From assembly GCA_037043455.1 (NCBI GenBank), contig JAWPHD010001815.1, positions 124,001-188,000 of the forward strand: a stretch of DNA of 64,000 nucleotides, in the 5' to 3' direction. Positions 24,405 to 34,039 of the stretch are shown here, piece by piece. A program made the translations under genes and the position numbers. The stretch is from Cyrtodaria siliqua (lineage: Eukaryota; Mollusca; Bivalvia; Adapedonta; Hiatellidae). Position 1 is the stretch's first letter. Each line of letters starts with the position of its first letter. A model generated the notes under the pieces. The model saw nothing but the letters and a program-made list of their open reading frames with translations. It had not been told where the DNA came from and did no database searches.

Positions 24405-25380
24405 ACGTTAACAACAAACTAAACAATGTTTGAACAAAGTAGATGCTAAACGGAAAGACGAAAATTACCAAACCATGATCCTTGGAATTGCTAATTATCA
24501 CAGAAAACTATTATTTGGAAATCACAGAAAAATAAGATAAAGTCTATAAAAAATAACTAAAATTCTTAAACTGTGCAACATGAATAAGAAATAAGAAATC
24601 TTAAGTCAACGAAGATCTTGTACTTCTGTATAAAACAGTACATACTGTTTGTATGTGGAGCAAAAATGAAATCAGATTGCAAACAAATTTGAAAATTAAT
24701 ATATAAAACGGTACTGTATAGGATTCTTCTCTGGGATGCATAATACATCAAAGTACTTATCTTTGTAAATCTTTTATAAATCAAAGATGTGTCATATCCT
24801 TGCACTGATGATTTACTTTGAGACTCAACATGGTATTGCATCCCAAATGGCGAGCACTGTATTATATGAATATATTATGCGGACATTAATTGTGGTATTT
24901 TGTTAAAGTAAATCATCAGTAGTAGGATTTGGAGCAGGGCAAATGCACAAAACAATACAAGGATATGAAAGATCATTGCATACAATGTATGTACAGCATG
25001 ATTGTACTTTGATTGATTGTGGTAATCAATGTCAACTAAATAAAACAAAAAACAAAACTATTCTTTTAAAATAAAATAAAATATTAACTCCAATATACTT
25101 AAAAATAAGTAATATAATCATAATCTAATTAAACTTCTCTATTCCCATCACAACCTGAAAAGACACAACTGTTATGCACTCATTTTAGTCCACTGCTGAT
25201 ACACCAGTCTCATTCATTTTGTTATTATAATATTTCTTGTATACGCTTCATTATGCAGCCTTTTTTAAACAAATGTTGTGAAATTGTTTCGTAAAGTATA
25301 TGACAATGGCTATGTTACTTCGACCCATATCTAAATCTAAAGAACCATACCATATACACGTATACCTTAAGTGTTGGGCT
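24405..25380. other. Non-coding interval between the two convergent transposon genes
   Basis: No gene. A small stem-loop is formed by 'actgatgatttacttt' (24803) and 'aaagtaaatcatcagt' (24905). The minus-strand poly-A signal for the zinc-finger exon lies at the right boundary. Confidence 0.45.
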
Positions 25381-25386
25381 TTTATT
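25381..25386 (-). terminator. Polyadenylation signal AATAAA for the enclosed zinc-finger exon
   Basis: TTTATT on the plus strand reads AATAAA on the minus strand about 150 bases past the TGA at 25534. Its position suits a short 3' UTR ending inside the transposon. Confidence 0.5.
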
Positions 25387-25533
25387 ACGAAAATAGAAAC
25401 AATTATGTTTATATGCTGAACTAATTGTTAAATTGTTCGGTATGGTGCTCTACTCGAATTTACCATGTATTCTTATGTTTTCCATTATGAAATATTCAAC
25501 ATTTACAACCGCATATGACTGTTACATGTATAG

Positions 25534-26308
25534 TCATCGTTGTCTACACTTTTTCTGATGTTTGAATAACGAAGCCACATACAAGTAGGTCTTCCCACAA
25601 CCACACAGATGTCGTCTCATTTCATGCTTGGCTTTCATATGGTTGCGTCGACTTCTTTGATCTGCAAAGCTCGTCTGGCAAATGGAACATGTAATAATAA
25701 CTTTTCCGCTGCAAATTTGCTGGTGTTGTCTCATTTTGTTTTTATTGTTAAATGCGCCATAACATTTAGCGCAGGCAAAGGGTTTCGCCTGTGAATGAAC
25801 ATTCATATGATACTCATAACTGTCTTTTCTTACAAAAGTTTTGTCACAGTTTTCAATTGAGCATTTGTAGACTTTCGACGGACTGCCGAAACCATGTTTT
25901 GCTACATGAGTGTCTAGAATGCGCTTTGAAGTGAATGTCTTACCACAATGTACGCACAATCGTCCATGATGTGATTTGTCTCTGTGTGTTTTCATTTCTT
26001 GTTCTGTATCATAATATAAGGTACATTTGGTACATTGATACAGTTCCTTATCTTCGTGAACTCTCATGTGTCGCTTTAGTGTTTTCTTTGTTTTGTATGT
26101 TTTGTCACAAATTCCACAACTATGTACATGTATATTGCAATTTTTCGGTCGGTTTGGTGTAGATTCTAAAGTCTCTTCGTTGTATACTTCCATTAACGAC
26201 CCGTCCATTGCGTTAACAGATTCATCAAGAAATGATGCATCCAGTGCTTCCATCGGGACGAGAGAATCATCCATACTTTCATTCATGTCGGCTTCCATTG
26301 TTTGCAAT
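25534..26308 (-). CDS. Seven-finger C2H2/C2HC zinc-finger exon carried inside the transposon
   Basis: The acceptor 'tctgtattttacag' precedes 26308, the exon starts in phase 2, and the ATG at 26298 gives 254 residues to a TGA at 25534. After an acidic leader rich in Met and Asp come seven fingers: HSCGIC…, YQCTKC…, RLCVHC…, YKCSIENC…, FACAKC… (ends H-x3-C), ITCSIC… and a last CGCGKTYLY… ending H-x3-C. This order is shared with the exons at 41405 and 55123, so it is their paralogue. The frame is intact, unlike the YqaJ gene. Upstream on the same strand the next good donor is GTAAGT at 27811-27816 in the right TIR, giving a leader-plus-ATG transcript like that of the large gene. It likely makes a nuclear DNA-binding protein. 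Whether it acts for the element (binding the TIR) or as a host isoform is open. Confidence 0.85.
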
Positions 26309-27232
26309 CTGTAAAATACAGAAACAGTCACATAATATCATATACTATTGAGTATTGTCAGTATACATGTATATGATAGGCCACAAACATAAACCAACAA
26401 TGTGTTCAAATGTTTGCGATGCACTTGGTACCAAATTGTATGGGATATATTGCATACCAATACCATTTAATTTTAAATGGAATAAGCGTATCATGCAATT
26501 CATTTGCATAATTTGAACGTGCATAAATTCGGAATATTTTGTTTTGGTAACGCAAAATACATTTTATGCTTACTTAAAGAGCAGTAGCAGGGCTTTAAAA
26601 AATGTCATTATTAACCAAATGCGATTATATGTCATTAAATTATGACCATTTAATGTTGCCTAATGAGCATGTTTTATAAATAATTTAAGCTAATTAGGTA
26701 CACTTAAGGTAGTCACACCTTTATGATAGATAGTCTGATTTTGCCGATGAGGACATTTTTGGAAAATTCAGACACTAAACTTTTATTTAGACAATAGACA
26801 TGTACTAGTATTTCGTCTCACCAAAGCAAAAAAGTGTGAAGGTCTGCATGTGTCAGCTTTGAACTTCGTGAGTATCTGCGCTATATCCGCTACAATTTGA
26901 TACCAACTTTAAATAATGTCCTATGATTATTACTTTTTGAGTTATGTACACTTTTGAGCGACTACATTATTGGTTTAAACGCGTGTCCTATATATCGGTA
27001 GACGTTTGATTCAGATACATTCAGTTACATAGAGTGGCCTTAAAAAGTAATTAATGTGATGTGTTCAACTATGCAATAATTAAAATTAAGCAATCTATTC
27101 CAAAACGTCTAAATATCAACCGCCTGTTATCATAAATGGCGAATTATAAAAAGGGGACGTAACTCAGCACGATTGTTAATAAAACGTGTCTTTCTCTGTA
27201 CTATACCGTCAGAACGAAGGTTCAAACGAGCC
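26309..27232. other. Putative intron between the right TIR leader and the zinc-finger exon
   Basis: AT-rich and without supported ORFs. It carries the acceptor tract at its left end and leads to the TIR on the right. Confidence 0.5.
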
Positions 27233-27899
27233 TATATTCACGTTTCTCTACGGTTGGTGGGTTTTCTTAAATACTTATAGAAATCGTTTATGGAAGGACC
27301 GAAGATGTATATAATTCTATATACATTACTTTTTCATTAGTGTTTTCGAAATTACACCACCAACCCAAAGGCAAGACTTCAGCGTCCGATGTTTTTGGAA
27401 CTGTACCATACTCCTGCCATTTTTCGGAACTGTAGTAGCTACCTGCCAATAAATAATGGAACTGTACCATACTCCTGCCATTTTTCAATACCCGGTCGAG
27501 TTTAAAAACCCACAACTCTTTTAATAAAATGTTCTATGGGCTAAAATTTGGACTGTTTATTCAGGAAAGATTATATTTTATGGCAGTATGTCTGAAATCT
27601 CTTAAACTTGACTATTTACTGAGTACCAGGTCTCTAACTTTCTACAATCACATTTTTTAGCTTAATTTCAACATTTAACCTACCGTAACTCGCATAATAT
27701 AGGTTCAAATTTCACGGGAATCAGGTGACATACGCAACATTCCTTCCAAATTAAAATGGCCGATTCCCTTTTCTAATAGTTTAAGGCTAACAAGTCATAA
27801 AACTTGATTTACTTACCCTTTTGAAACTTGATTTTTTGTTACCGGGAACTGTGCCTACGGCTGCCGAACTGTGCCTACGGCTGCCGGTAATCGGGTGTG
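27233..27899 (-). repeat. Right terminal inverted repeat with an inward (minus-strand) splice donor
   Basis: It is the reverse complement of 16191-16852 with about ten mismatches, a four-base gap near 27375 and a ten-base extra segment at 27240-27249. The tandem 20-mers and the 'acagttc' motifs are all kept. The donor GTAAGT lies at 27811-27816 (minus strand), followed by ATCAAG rather than ATTCTAG as in the left copy. Confidence 0.85.
27817..27899 (-). promoter_or_regulatory. Putative promoter and untranslated first exon inside the right TIR
   Basis: This is the mirror image of the left leader: the same 83-base segment ends 'caaaagg' before GTAAGT on the minus strand. It would be spliced to the acceptor at 26309-26310 of the zinc-finger exon. 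Any host transcript entering from the right would also meet this donor. Confidence 0.5.
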
Positions 27900-27904
27900 A
27901 TATT
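27900..27904. repeat. Right 5-bp target-site duplication (ATATT)
   Basis: ATATT follows 'cggtaatcgggtgtg' immediately and equals the bases at 16186-16190. Confidence 0.8.
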
Positions 27905-27937
27905 GGGAATAGAAAAGCTATATCTACTCGTTTGCTC

Positions 27938-27986
27938 TACTGCGAAATATCTCCCAGTATCTCCCAGTGGGAGTTATTTCGCAGTA
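27938..27986. repeat. Strong stem-loop next to the transposon edge
   Basis: 'tactgcgaaatatctccca' pairs with 'tgggagttatttcgcagta' around an 11-base loop, with 'atctcccagt' duplicated within it. It lies 34 bases outside the transposon. Nearby 'gtcagtgggg' and 'gccagtgggg' repeats suggest a further small repeat element. Confidence 0.6.
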
Positions 27987-28228
27987 CGGAAAATTGCTAG
28001 GCCTTTTCCGTCAGTGGGGGGAACGCCAAATGACGGTTCGATTGTTTTACGGACGTCGTCGTCAGATTCCGCCAGTGGGGAATACCGATTACGGAAATTA
28101 ACAAAGAGTTCCGATTCCACTTGTTTTGTTTGTCTGACATAACGTTGTCTTGGCGTTCTCGTGCAAACTGATGTAAAAAGGCGTGAATCATTAGAAATAT
28201 TAATAAAATATCATTTTAAATTATGTAA

Positions 28229-28386
28229 TATATATAGTTTAATAACCAGTGTTTTTGTGATACTGAAAATATCTCCTTCCGTAGAGAAACGGCTCCTGAT
28301 GTAAGAACTCGTGCTCCGCACTCGTTCTTATATCGGGGCCATTTTTCTACCTCGGGAGAAACACTGGTTATTAAACTCTATATATT
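28229..28386. mobile_element. Fold-back MITE, about 158 bp
   Basis: 'tatatagtttaataaccagt' with 'gttt' is matched by 'aaacactggttattaaactc' with 'tatata' at the other end. A second inner pair (gtaagaactcgtgct and actcgttcttat) extends the fold. Non-coding. Confidence 0.7.
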
Positions 28387-28768
28387 ACTTAACACTGATT
28401 ATACTGCACCAATAATATATTTAAAGAAAAGGTAAGATAATGCAGAAAATTGAAAACATTGATTTTTATTTACTTTTTATTTAAATACATGCTAGCAGTT
28501 TTAAAGACAAATGATACCAGACTTATAAATCAAGGTGCTAATTTTATTGCTTGACTAGTCCAAACATAATGCCGAGTCCAACGAGGGATTCTTCTTGTTG
28601 ACTCATATGGTAGAGGGACTATAAACCTTAGAACACCACCACTTATTGCTTGATTAATACATCAAGACTGAAGTCCTTTAACATAACTACACCAGTAGAT
28701 AAAGGTGAATACTTGTTGTATCCCTTTACTAACAATGAGGTCGTTGCGGTTCCAATGTCTTGTCAGAA

Positions 28769-29255
28769 TTAAGGATGCTTTCTCCTGACATGTTGAAGTA
28801 GACTGGCCCGCCATCTATACTTTGCCCCACATGACTGGTTAGTACACATAAATCTATAATCCTGTCTGTGTCTGGCAGCTTCATGATCCCTTAGTACATC
28901 CTTGTCTTTAAACGCAGATCCGCACGTGTTACACTGGTACAGTGCATCCTTGTGACAACCATCAACATGCCGTTTTAAGGCAAACTTTGTGGTAAAGTGT
29001 TTGTCACAGGATGAGCAATCGAACGCAAAACCGCCATGTTGGACCATGTGGGCAGTTAACTGATGTTTTTCCAAAAACTCCTTATTACATATACTGCATC
29101 TATACTTCAGACGGCCTACAGAATGTTCCTTTATCATATGTTTTCGCAATCCTGCTGCAGATTTGTAAGTTTTTCCACAATTTGGGCAAAGAACTGCGCT
29201 CTCCTCAGCAAAAGACTCTTCGATGGCTACAGAACTCTCGCCCATGGCTGCAGAA
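28769..29255 (-). CDS. Five-finger C2H2 zinc-finger terminal exon
   Basis: This is a partial CDS. The acceptor 'ttctttatctttcag' precedes 29255, the exon starts in phase 2 and the first ATG is at 29245. It encodes about 161 residues to a TAA at 28769. A short acidic leader (ESSVAIEESFAEES) is followed by fingers VLCPNC…, YRCSIC…, FDCSSC…, YQCNTC… and FMCTNQSCGAKYRWRASLL… ending H-x4-H. The YRWRxSL signature in the last finger is typical of lola-type terminal exons and is shared in form with the exons at 41405 and 55123. It has two fingers fewer than the seven-finger paralogues and keeps a normal last finger. It lies only 0.9 kb outside the transposon's right end. It may be an alternative 3' exon, or a small gene with an untranslated first exon; the sequence here cannot decide. 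Confidence 0.8.
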
Positions 29256-29299
29256 CTGAAAGATAAAGAAGTGAGAATAATTCATATCCAAAACAATTT

Positions 29300-30766
29300 T
29301 ACAAGCATTTACAATGAAAAGCCACAATTAGGTGTCTGGTTTATTTAAGCACGAGGGGGCTCGTCACCAGCCTGACTCTGGTTCGATTCACACTCCTACT
29401 CATGAGCCAGGTACTTCAGTTTACTGACATTTAAAGAACAAGGGCATGCTCCTCAGCATCGAGCATAATGTGCATGTCTGTTACACTGAGTGACCCAAAT
29501 AAACAAAATATAAAAAACAGAAGGTTGATAGTTTGATGTACGTACCTCTCGCATATTTCACTGGCCACAATCTTGTTCCATGTAAATAATTTCTAAAACT
29601 CTACATGGTTTGAATGAAGCGCCTGTTTAATACAGATCTCGAATTTGGCAGTTCTTGTCACATAATAAAAAATGCCAACCAGTCAAGACGCAACATGACA
29701 AAGTGATCTATATGCATCGCTCTTTCCTTCGAAAAAGCAACACACAAATATTCAATAATTCTGGAATATTGCTGGGTTTACCACATTATTGGTTTATAAA
29801 TCAGACTTGGTCAAAAAAGCATACCCAAATCTCCTGCAGTCCCTTTAACATGACACTGGTATGTAGGAAAAATAAGTATAAAAGTCGAACAGGAAGTTGA
29901 CATAAAAGTGGACGTCACATGGCTCTTATAATAATTGAGATGAAATGATTTCCTGGGTAGAACCAGTATAATGTATACATCAGCAAGAATCGTCACTTTC
30001 TCACTTGACTTGTGCGGTATGGAGGTCTACCAGTAAACCCGACCGTAGGAGAATTCCGGAGTAGATATACTGATATTAAGTCTGGTGTTTCATAAAGAGA
30101 TAGAAACAGACAGGAGAGAGAGAGATTAAAATGTGGAACAGTCTGAGCTTCAACTGTAAAAATGTTATCTCAAATTAAACAAGGAATTGGCTAAATTGTA
30201 ATAGCCAATAATATGGTGACTCGAAAATTGACGTGTTGCATGATTCTTCCATGAATTTCGAATGTCCAGTATGGACAACGTACCAGTTAACAAAGTATCA
30301 ACCACACTGCTAATATAGTTTTATTCAAATATTTTTCTCTTGTTTAGGCAAAGAGGCGAACGTGTTTTGGTCCATTAGTTTTAAGTGAGAGCAAAAGGTA
30401 CGATGCCGGGAAATAATGGCGGCGTAGGTTTTGAAAACAAACCTTGAGGTAATCTTTCTTTTTCTTAGAGAAGATTTTATTCTATTTCAGAAAGTATAGA
30501 AGTAGAATGCCAGACACTTAGGGATTACTTTGTTGTTCATTGTCGTCCGTCGGTCGTGCCATACTCAATGGTGCAGGAAAATTGTACAAAATTGGAATTT
30601 GCATCCTCGAGAAACAAGCAAATTACAGAGAGTTGAAACCACCAGGTGAGTTGAAACTATCTTGTAATGTTCATGCATCCAGTACTTAAACATCTACTGA
30701 AACAGAGCTCCTGAATAGTGTGAATTGAGAAACACAGTTAAGGTCACAGGAAGTGTTATTGTTGCT
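29300..30766. other. Non-coding stretch with repeat fragments
   Basis: At 29940-30050 phrases such as 'ttcctgggtagaaccagta' and 'aatgtatac' match a fragment at 14214-14250, pointing to a shared dispersed repeat. No gene is supported. 30767-30785 is a short (TATC)n run. Confidence 0.45.
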
Positions 30767-31203
30767 ATCTATCTATCTATCCTAAAGCAATTGGTCCTTA
30801 TACACTGGTGGCACAAAGAGAGATGGCACAAAGAGAGCATTTCGATATTGTGATTGGATGGAAAGAACTGTGTCGTTTCAGTGATACTCAAACAGAGGCA
30901 ATGCAGCATGGGTAAGATAATGTATTGAATGCAGTAGCTACAACAGTTGGCAAAGTTATGCCGATTTTTTATTTGAATCTCACATTTTACGAGGAATAAG
31001 ACAAAAATGGCCAAAACGTTGTTATCGATAAACAGACGGCAGTTCAAAGGATAGAACTGGAGATTCCACTGTATCAATTGAAATAAAATGTCTCCAGTGT
31101 ATTATGAAATTAAAACAAGGCATGTTCTTCAAATCTCGCCGAGGCTCACATTCTGGATTCTAAGGAACACCTTTATCTGAGCTGGAGTAAAGATTCTAAA
31201 ACA

Positions 31204-31681
31204 GTGTTCAGAATGAAAAGGAATGATGAAATGTTAAATCTGGCTTTGAATCAAGTAATTGATGTCTACTACCAAGAAATACCGCGAAGACCAACACAGT
31301 TTCCACAAGTTGCAAAAGAATTCAAAGTGGATGTGCACAGTGAAGCATTACAAGCCCAATTTCTGAGCGAAGTCCCTTCTATAATGGCAGAAAATGGCTT
31401 TGATGGAAGTGGCAATTCTGTCAGGCAGTACATTATGCCAGACAAAACGACGTCATACAATGTCTGCATTAAGGTAAAAAGCTGGTCATTTAGCGAGTGA
31501 CATGGACAGATCCTGGAAATGAGAAATTGGTCACGGCTTGCCCATTTCGTACTTGTACAATAGTTTAACAATGGCGACGGCCAGAAGAATATTAGAAGAA
31601 GTGCTAAATGCTTGTCATGAAACAGGTCTTTATGTTGCAAGTGTAGCCTTCAACAGTCCATTTGTAGCATTAAAAGACTAG
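31204..31681 (+). pseudogene. Decayed relative of the YqaJ-element gene
   Basis: The first open piece (31204-31500) contains 'YYQEIPRRPTQFPQVAKEF', which parallels 'KPTRFPDSIKDLRQQI' in the intact element's second segment. After a gap with stops, 31571-31681 encodes a block ending '…NACHETGLYVASVAFNS…' that parallels 'ECDENGLNVLATSSDGQ'. Just past its TAG, 'NDQPLTL' recalls 'DDKPLTI'. The order of blocks is the same as in 19200-19800, but DGQ has become NSP and several stops intervene. It is therefore an old, degenerate copy of the same protein family, not a product of the neighbouring transposon. No TIRs were recognised around it. Confidence 0.55.
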
Positions 31682-32600
31682 ATGACAAAGAATGATCAAC
31701 CATTGACACTGTTTGTCTGACACCGGCTATTCTGGTCGAAAATCAGGAAGCTTAAAAAAGAGAGCTGATAGTTGCAGTATGCAATATATTTACCAAACTA
31801 CAGATATAATTATAAGCAAAAGGAAACAATTTACAATGATGATAGTAGTATCAGCCATGCAGTAGAACTGGAAAATACAGAAAATGCAGATTGCAATGGA
31901 CTACATGAAGCTGTTGCGTCTATATTGGAGGATGGAGGAATCAGGAAAGTTATACATGCAGTCATGTGCACCCAGTTTTCCTTATTTCGAGAAAATACAA
32001 GACATGGATGGAAGATGTAACCCCAGCAGACATTATTGTGTAGGAAACTATCATATTAATTCTAAAATAGTGTGAATCTTGCAAATAGACTTAATCACAC
32101 TTATTTTGGTCCTTTGCAAACCAACTTGTGCATTCAATAACTTTTTTAGCAGAAGCACCCTCACCAAACAATTACCTTTGATGAATTACACAAGGACTCT
32201 GCCACCGAATGCGCATACACGTTGATGAATACTAACACTTACAAAAAAAAATCACTCACCCACTATCATTTTCCATGGCTGCTGCCATTTTTTCCCGGTA
32301 TCGAAACTTTCGCACTCACTTAAGTGTTAAGACAGTCAAACAAATTAGGATTTTTTGTTCACTAGCCCGAATTATTATATAATCATTTGGACTATTACAA
32401 TTTTCATAAGCCCGACTACATAAAATTCCTAGATTTTTACTAGCCCGAATTAATATTTACTAGTTTTTCACCTTCGGGCTTGTGGTAATTTCGACCACTG
32501 TTTCGACCAAAACATGTTTGCTCCCCTGTCTAGTCCTATTCAATATTCATGAATATTGTTTTCACCAATGCAATTCAACTGTCATTTAGAATCTATCATT
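31682..32600. other. Non-coding stretch, possibly more transposon debris
   Basis: Short open frames at 31772-32075 have no motif I recognise; they may continue the relic at 31204-31681. Near 32340-32480, 'actagcccga' type phrases repeat. No gene is supported. Confidence 0.35.
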
Positions 32601-32601
32601 G

Positions 32602-33065
32602 AATACTCTCTTGAACAAGAGTGTCCATTGGACACAAAATACGCCCATCGAAAGTGGATAATTTGTAACTTTGATAACAGGACGGATGGACAGACAATGC
32701 TGCGACATAATACAAACTCCGTTGTTACCACGGCGATTGGTCTGGTTTCCAAACTTGACCTAGATATTATGCCCATAAACATTATTCCAAAGTTTCATAA
32801 AGATTGAACAACAAAGTTATTGAGCAGATGTCGTTAAAATTGTCAATTTTCAATAATTAAAGGGTCATAACTCCATTGTTACGGGTCGATTTTCAATAAT
32901 TAAAGGGCCATAACTCCATTGTTACCAGGGCGATTGGGCTTATTTCCAAGTTTCATAAGGGTTGCATAATATCTGTTTGAGTTAGAGAGCGGACACCGCA
33001 TAGCTAAACGAACGGACGGACAATTAACACCTCGACATAATATGTACGTCGGCGTATAAAAATTA
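32602..33065 (+). repeat. Dispersed repeat with (acgg) tract and 'tataaaaa' end
   Basis: It starts 'aagagtgtccattggacaca' and ends with 'aacggacggacaattaacac' and 'gtcggcgtataaaaa'. Inside, 'ataattaaagggncataact' with 'ccattgttac' is duplicated. The plan (coding-free, 'gccataactc' units, acgg tract, A-rich end) is shared with the other repeats in this window. Confidence 0.65.
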
Positions 33066-33189
33066 ATAATCAATCAAACATCGAGCTACGTATATTTCAT
33101 CATGACATAATATTCTGCAAAATATATTGTATCCTCATATTGGCAATAATTAATACGCAGCCTACCGGACAAAATAGGAAAATATAAAT

Positions 33190-34025
33190 GAGCACATGCA
33201 AAGGGGCAATAACTCTTGATAAAGGGCAAGAAGTCGAATTCTTGATAAAGGGCAATAAGTCTAACTTTTGATAAAGGGCAATACGTCCGACTCTTGAAAA
33301 AGGGCAATAAGTATGATTCTTGATCAATGGCAATAACTCCCAATTAAGGGCAATAAGTCTAACTCTTGATAAAGGTCAATAAGTCTGACTCTTGATAAAG
33401 AGCAATAAGTCTTACTCTTGATAAAGGGCAATAAGTCCGACTCTTGATGAAGGGCAATACGTCTAACTATTGATAAAGGGCAATAAGTTTGACTCTTGAA
33501 ATAGGGCAATAAGTCTAACTCTTGATAAAGAGAAACAAGTCTGACTCTTGATAAAGGGCAATAACTCTTGATAAAGAGCAACAAGTCTGACTCTTGATAA
33601 AGGGCAATAACTCTTGATAAAGAGCAACAAGTCTGACTCTTGATAAACAGAAATAAGTCTGACTCTTGATAAAGGGCAATTAGTCTGACTCTTGATAAAG
33701 AGCAATAAGTCTGACTTTTGATAAAATCAAATGTCTGACTCTTGATAAAGGGCAATAAGTCTAACTCTTGATAAAGGTCAATCAGTCTGACTCTTGATAA
33801 AGGGCAATAAGTCCGACTCTTGAAAGGGCAATAAGTGTAACTCTTGATAAAGAGAAATAAGTCTGACTCTTGATAAAGGGCAATAACTCTTGATAAAGAG
33901 CAACAAGTCTGACTCTTGATAAAGAGAAATAAGTCTGACTCTTGATAAAGGGCAATAACTCTTGATAAAGGGCGATAAGTCAGACTCTTGATAAAGGGCA
34001 ATAACTCTTGATAGAGAGCAAGCAG
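33190..34025. repeat. 26-bp minisatellite
   Basis: The unit 'gactcttgataaagggcaat' plus 'aagtct' is repeated about 30 times, with shorter variants that lack 'aagtctgac'. Because 26 is not a multiple of three and the minus strand of the unit has few stops, long minus-strand frames arise (up to 259 codons) that are translations of the repeat and not genes. Confidence 0.9.
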
Positions 34026-34039
34026 TCTGTAATGTATGG

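Larger units (their letters stand above)
16191..27899. mobile_element. Large DNA transposon (11.7 kb) with 660-bp TIRs, a YqaJ-nuclease gene and an enclosed zinc-finger exon
   Basis: Both ends read 'cacacccgattaccggcag' inward, the TIRs span 16191-16852 and 27233-27899, and ATATT is duplicated outside. Inside are a plus-strand multi-exon gene (17209-22876, poly-A signal at 22899), a nested dispersed repeat (23687-24404) and a minus-strand seven-finger exon (25534-26308, poly-A signal at 25381-25386). The TIRs differ by only about ten substitutions and two short indels, suggesting a fairly recent insertion. I could not assign a superfamily: ends and gene content do not fit Polinton, Tc1, hAT or piggyBac. 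A 5-bp duplication with ends beginning CAC recalls Transib/ProtoRAG, but nothing else does. The identical end, duplication and TIR geometry make a single insertion far likelier than two unrelated copies. Confidence 0.85.

Noticed and set aside
16191..27899. Polinton/Maverick element (long TIRs, 5-6 bp duplication)
   Set aside because: The ends do not begin with AG, and no DNA polymerase B, integrase, packaging ATPase, protease or capsid gene is seen.
16191..27899. ProtoRAG or Transib element (5-bp duplication, ends starting CAC)
   Set aside because: The terminus is CACACCC and not CACAGTG or a Transib end, the TIRs are far longer than usual, and no RAG1-core-like or RAG2-like protein is encoded.
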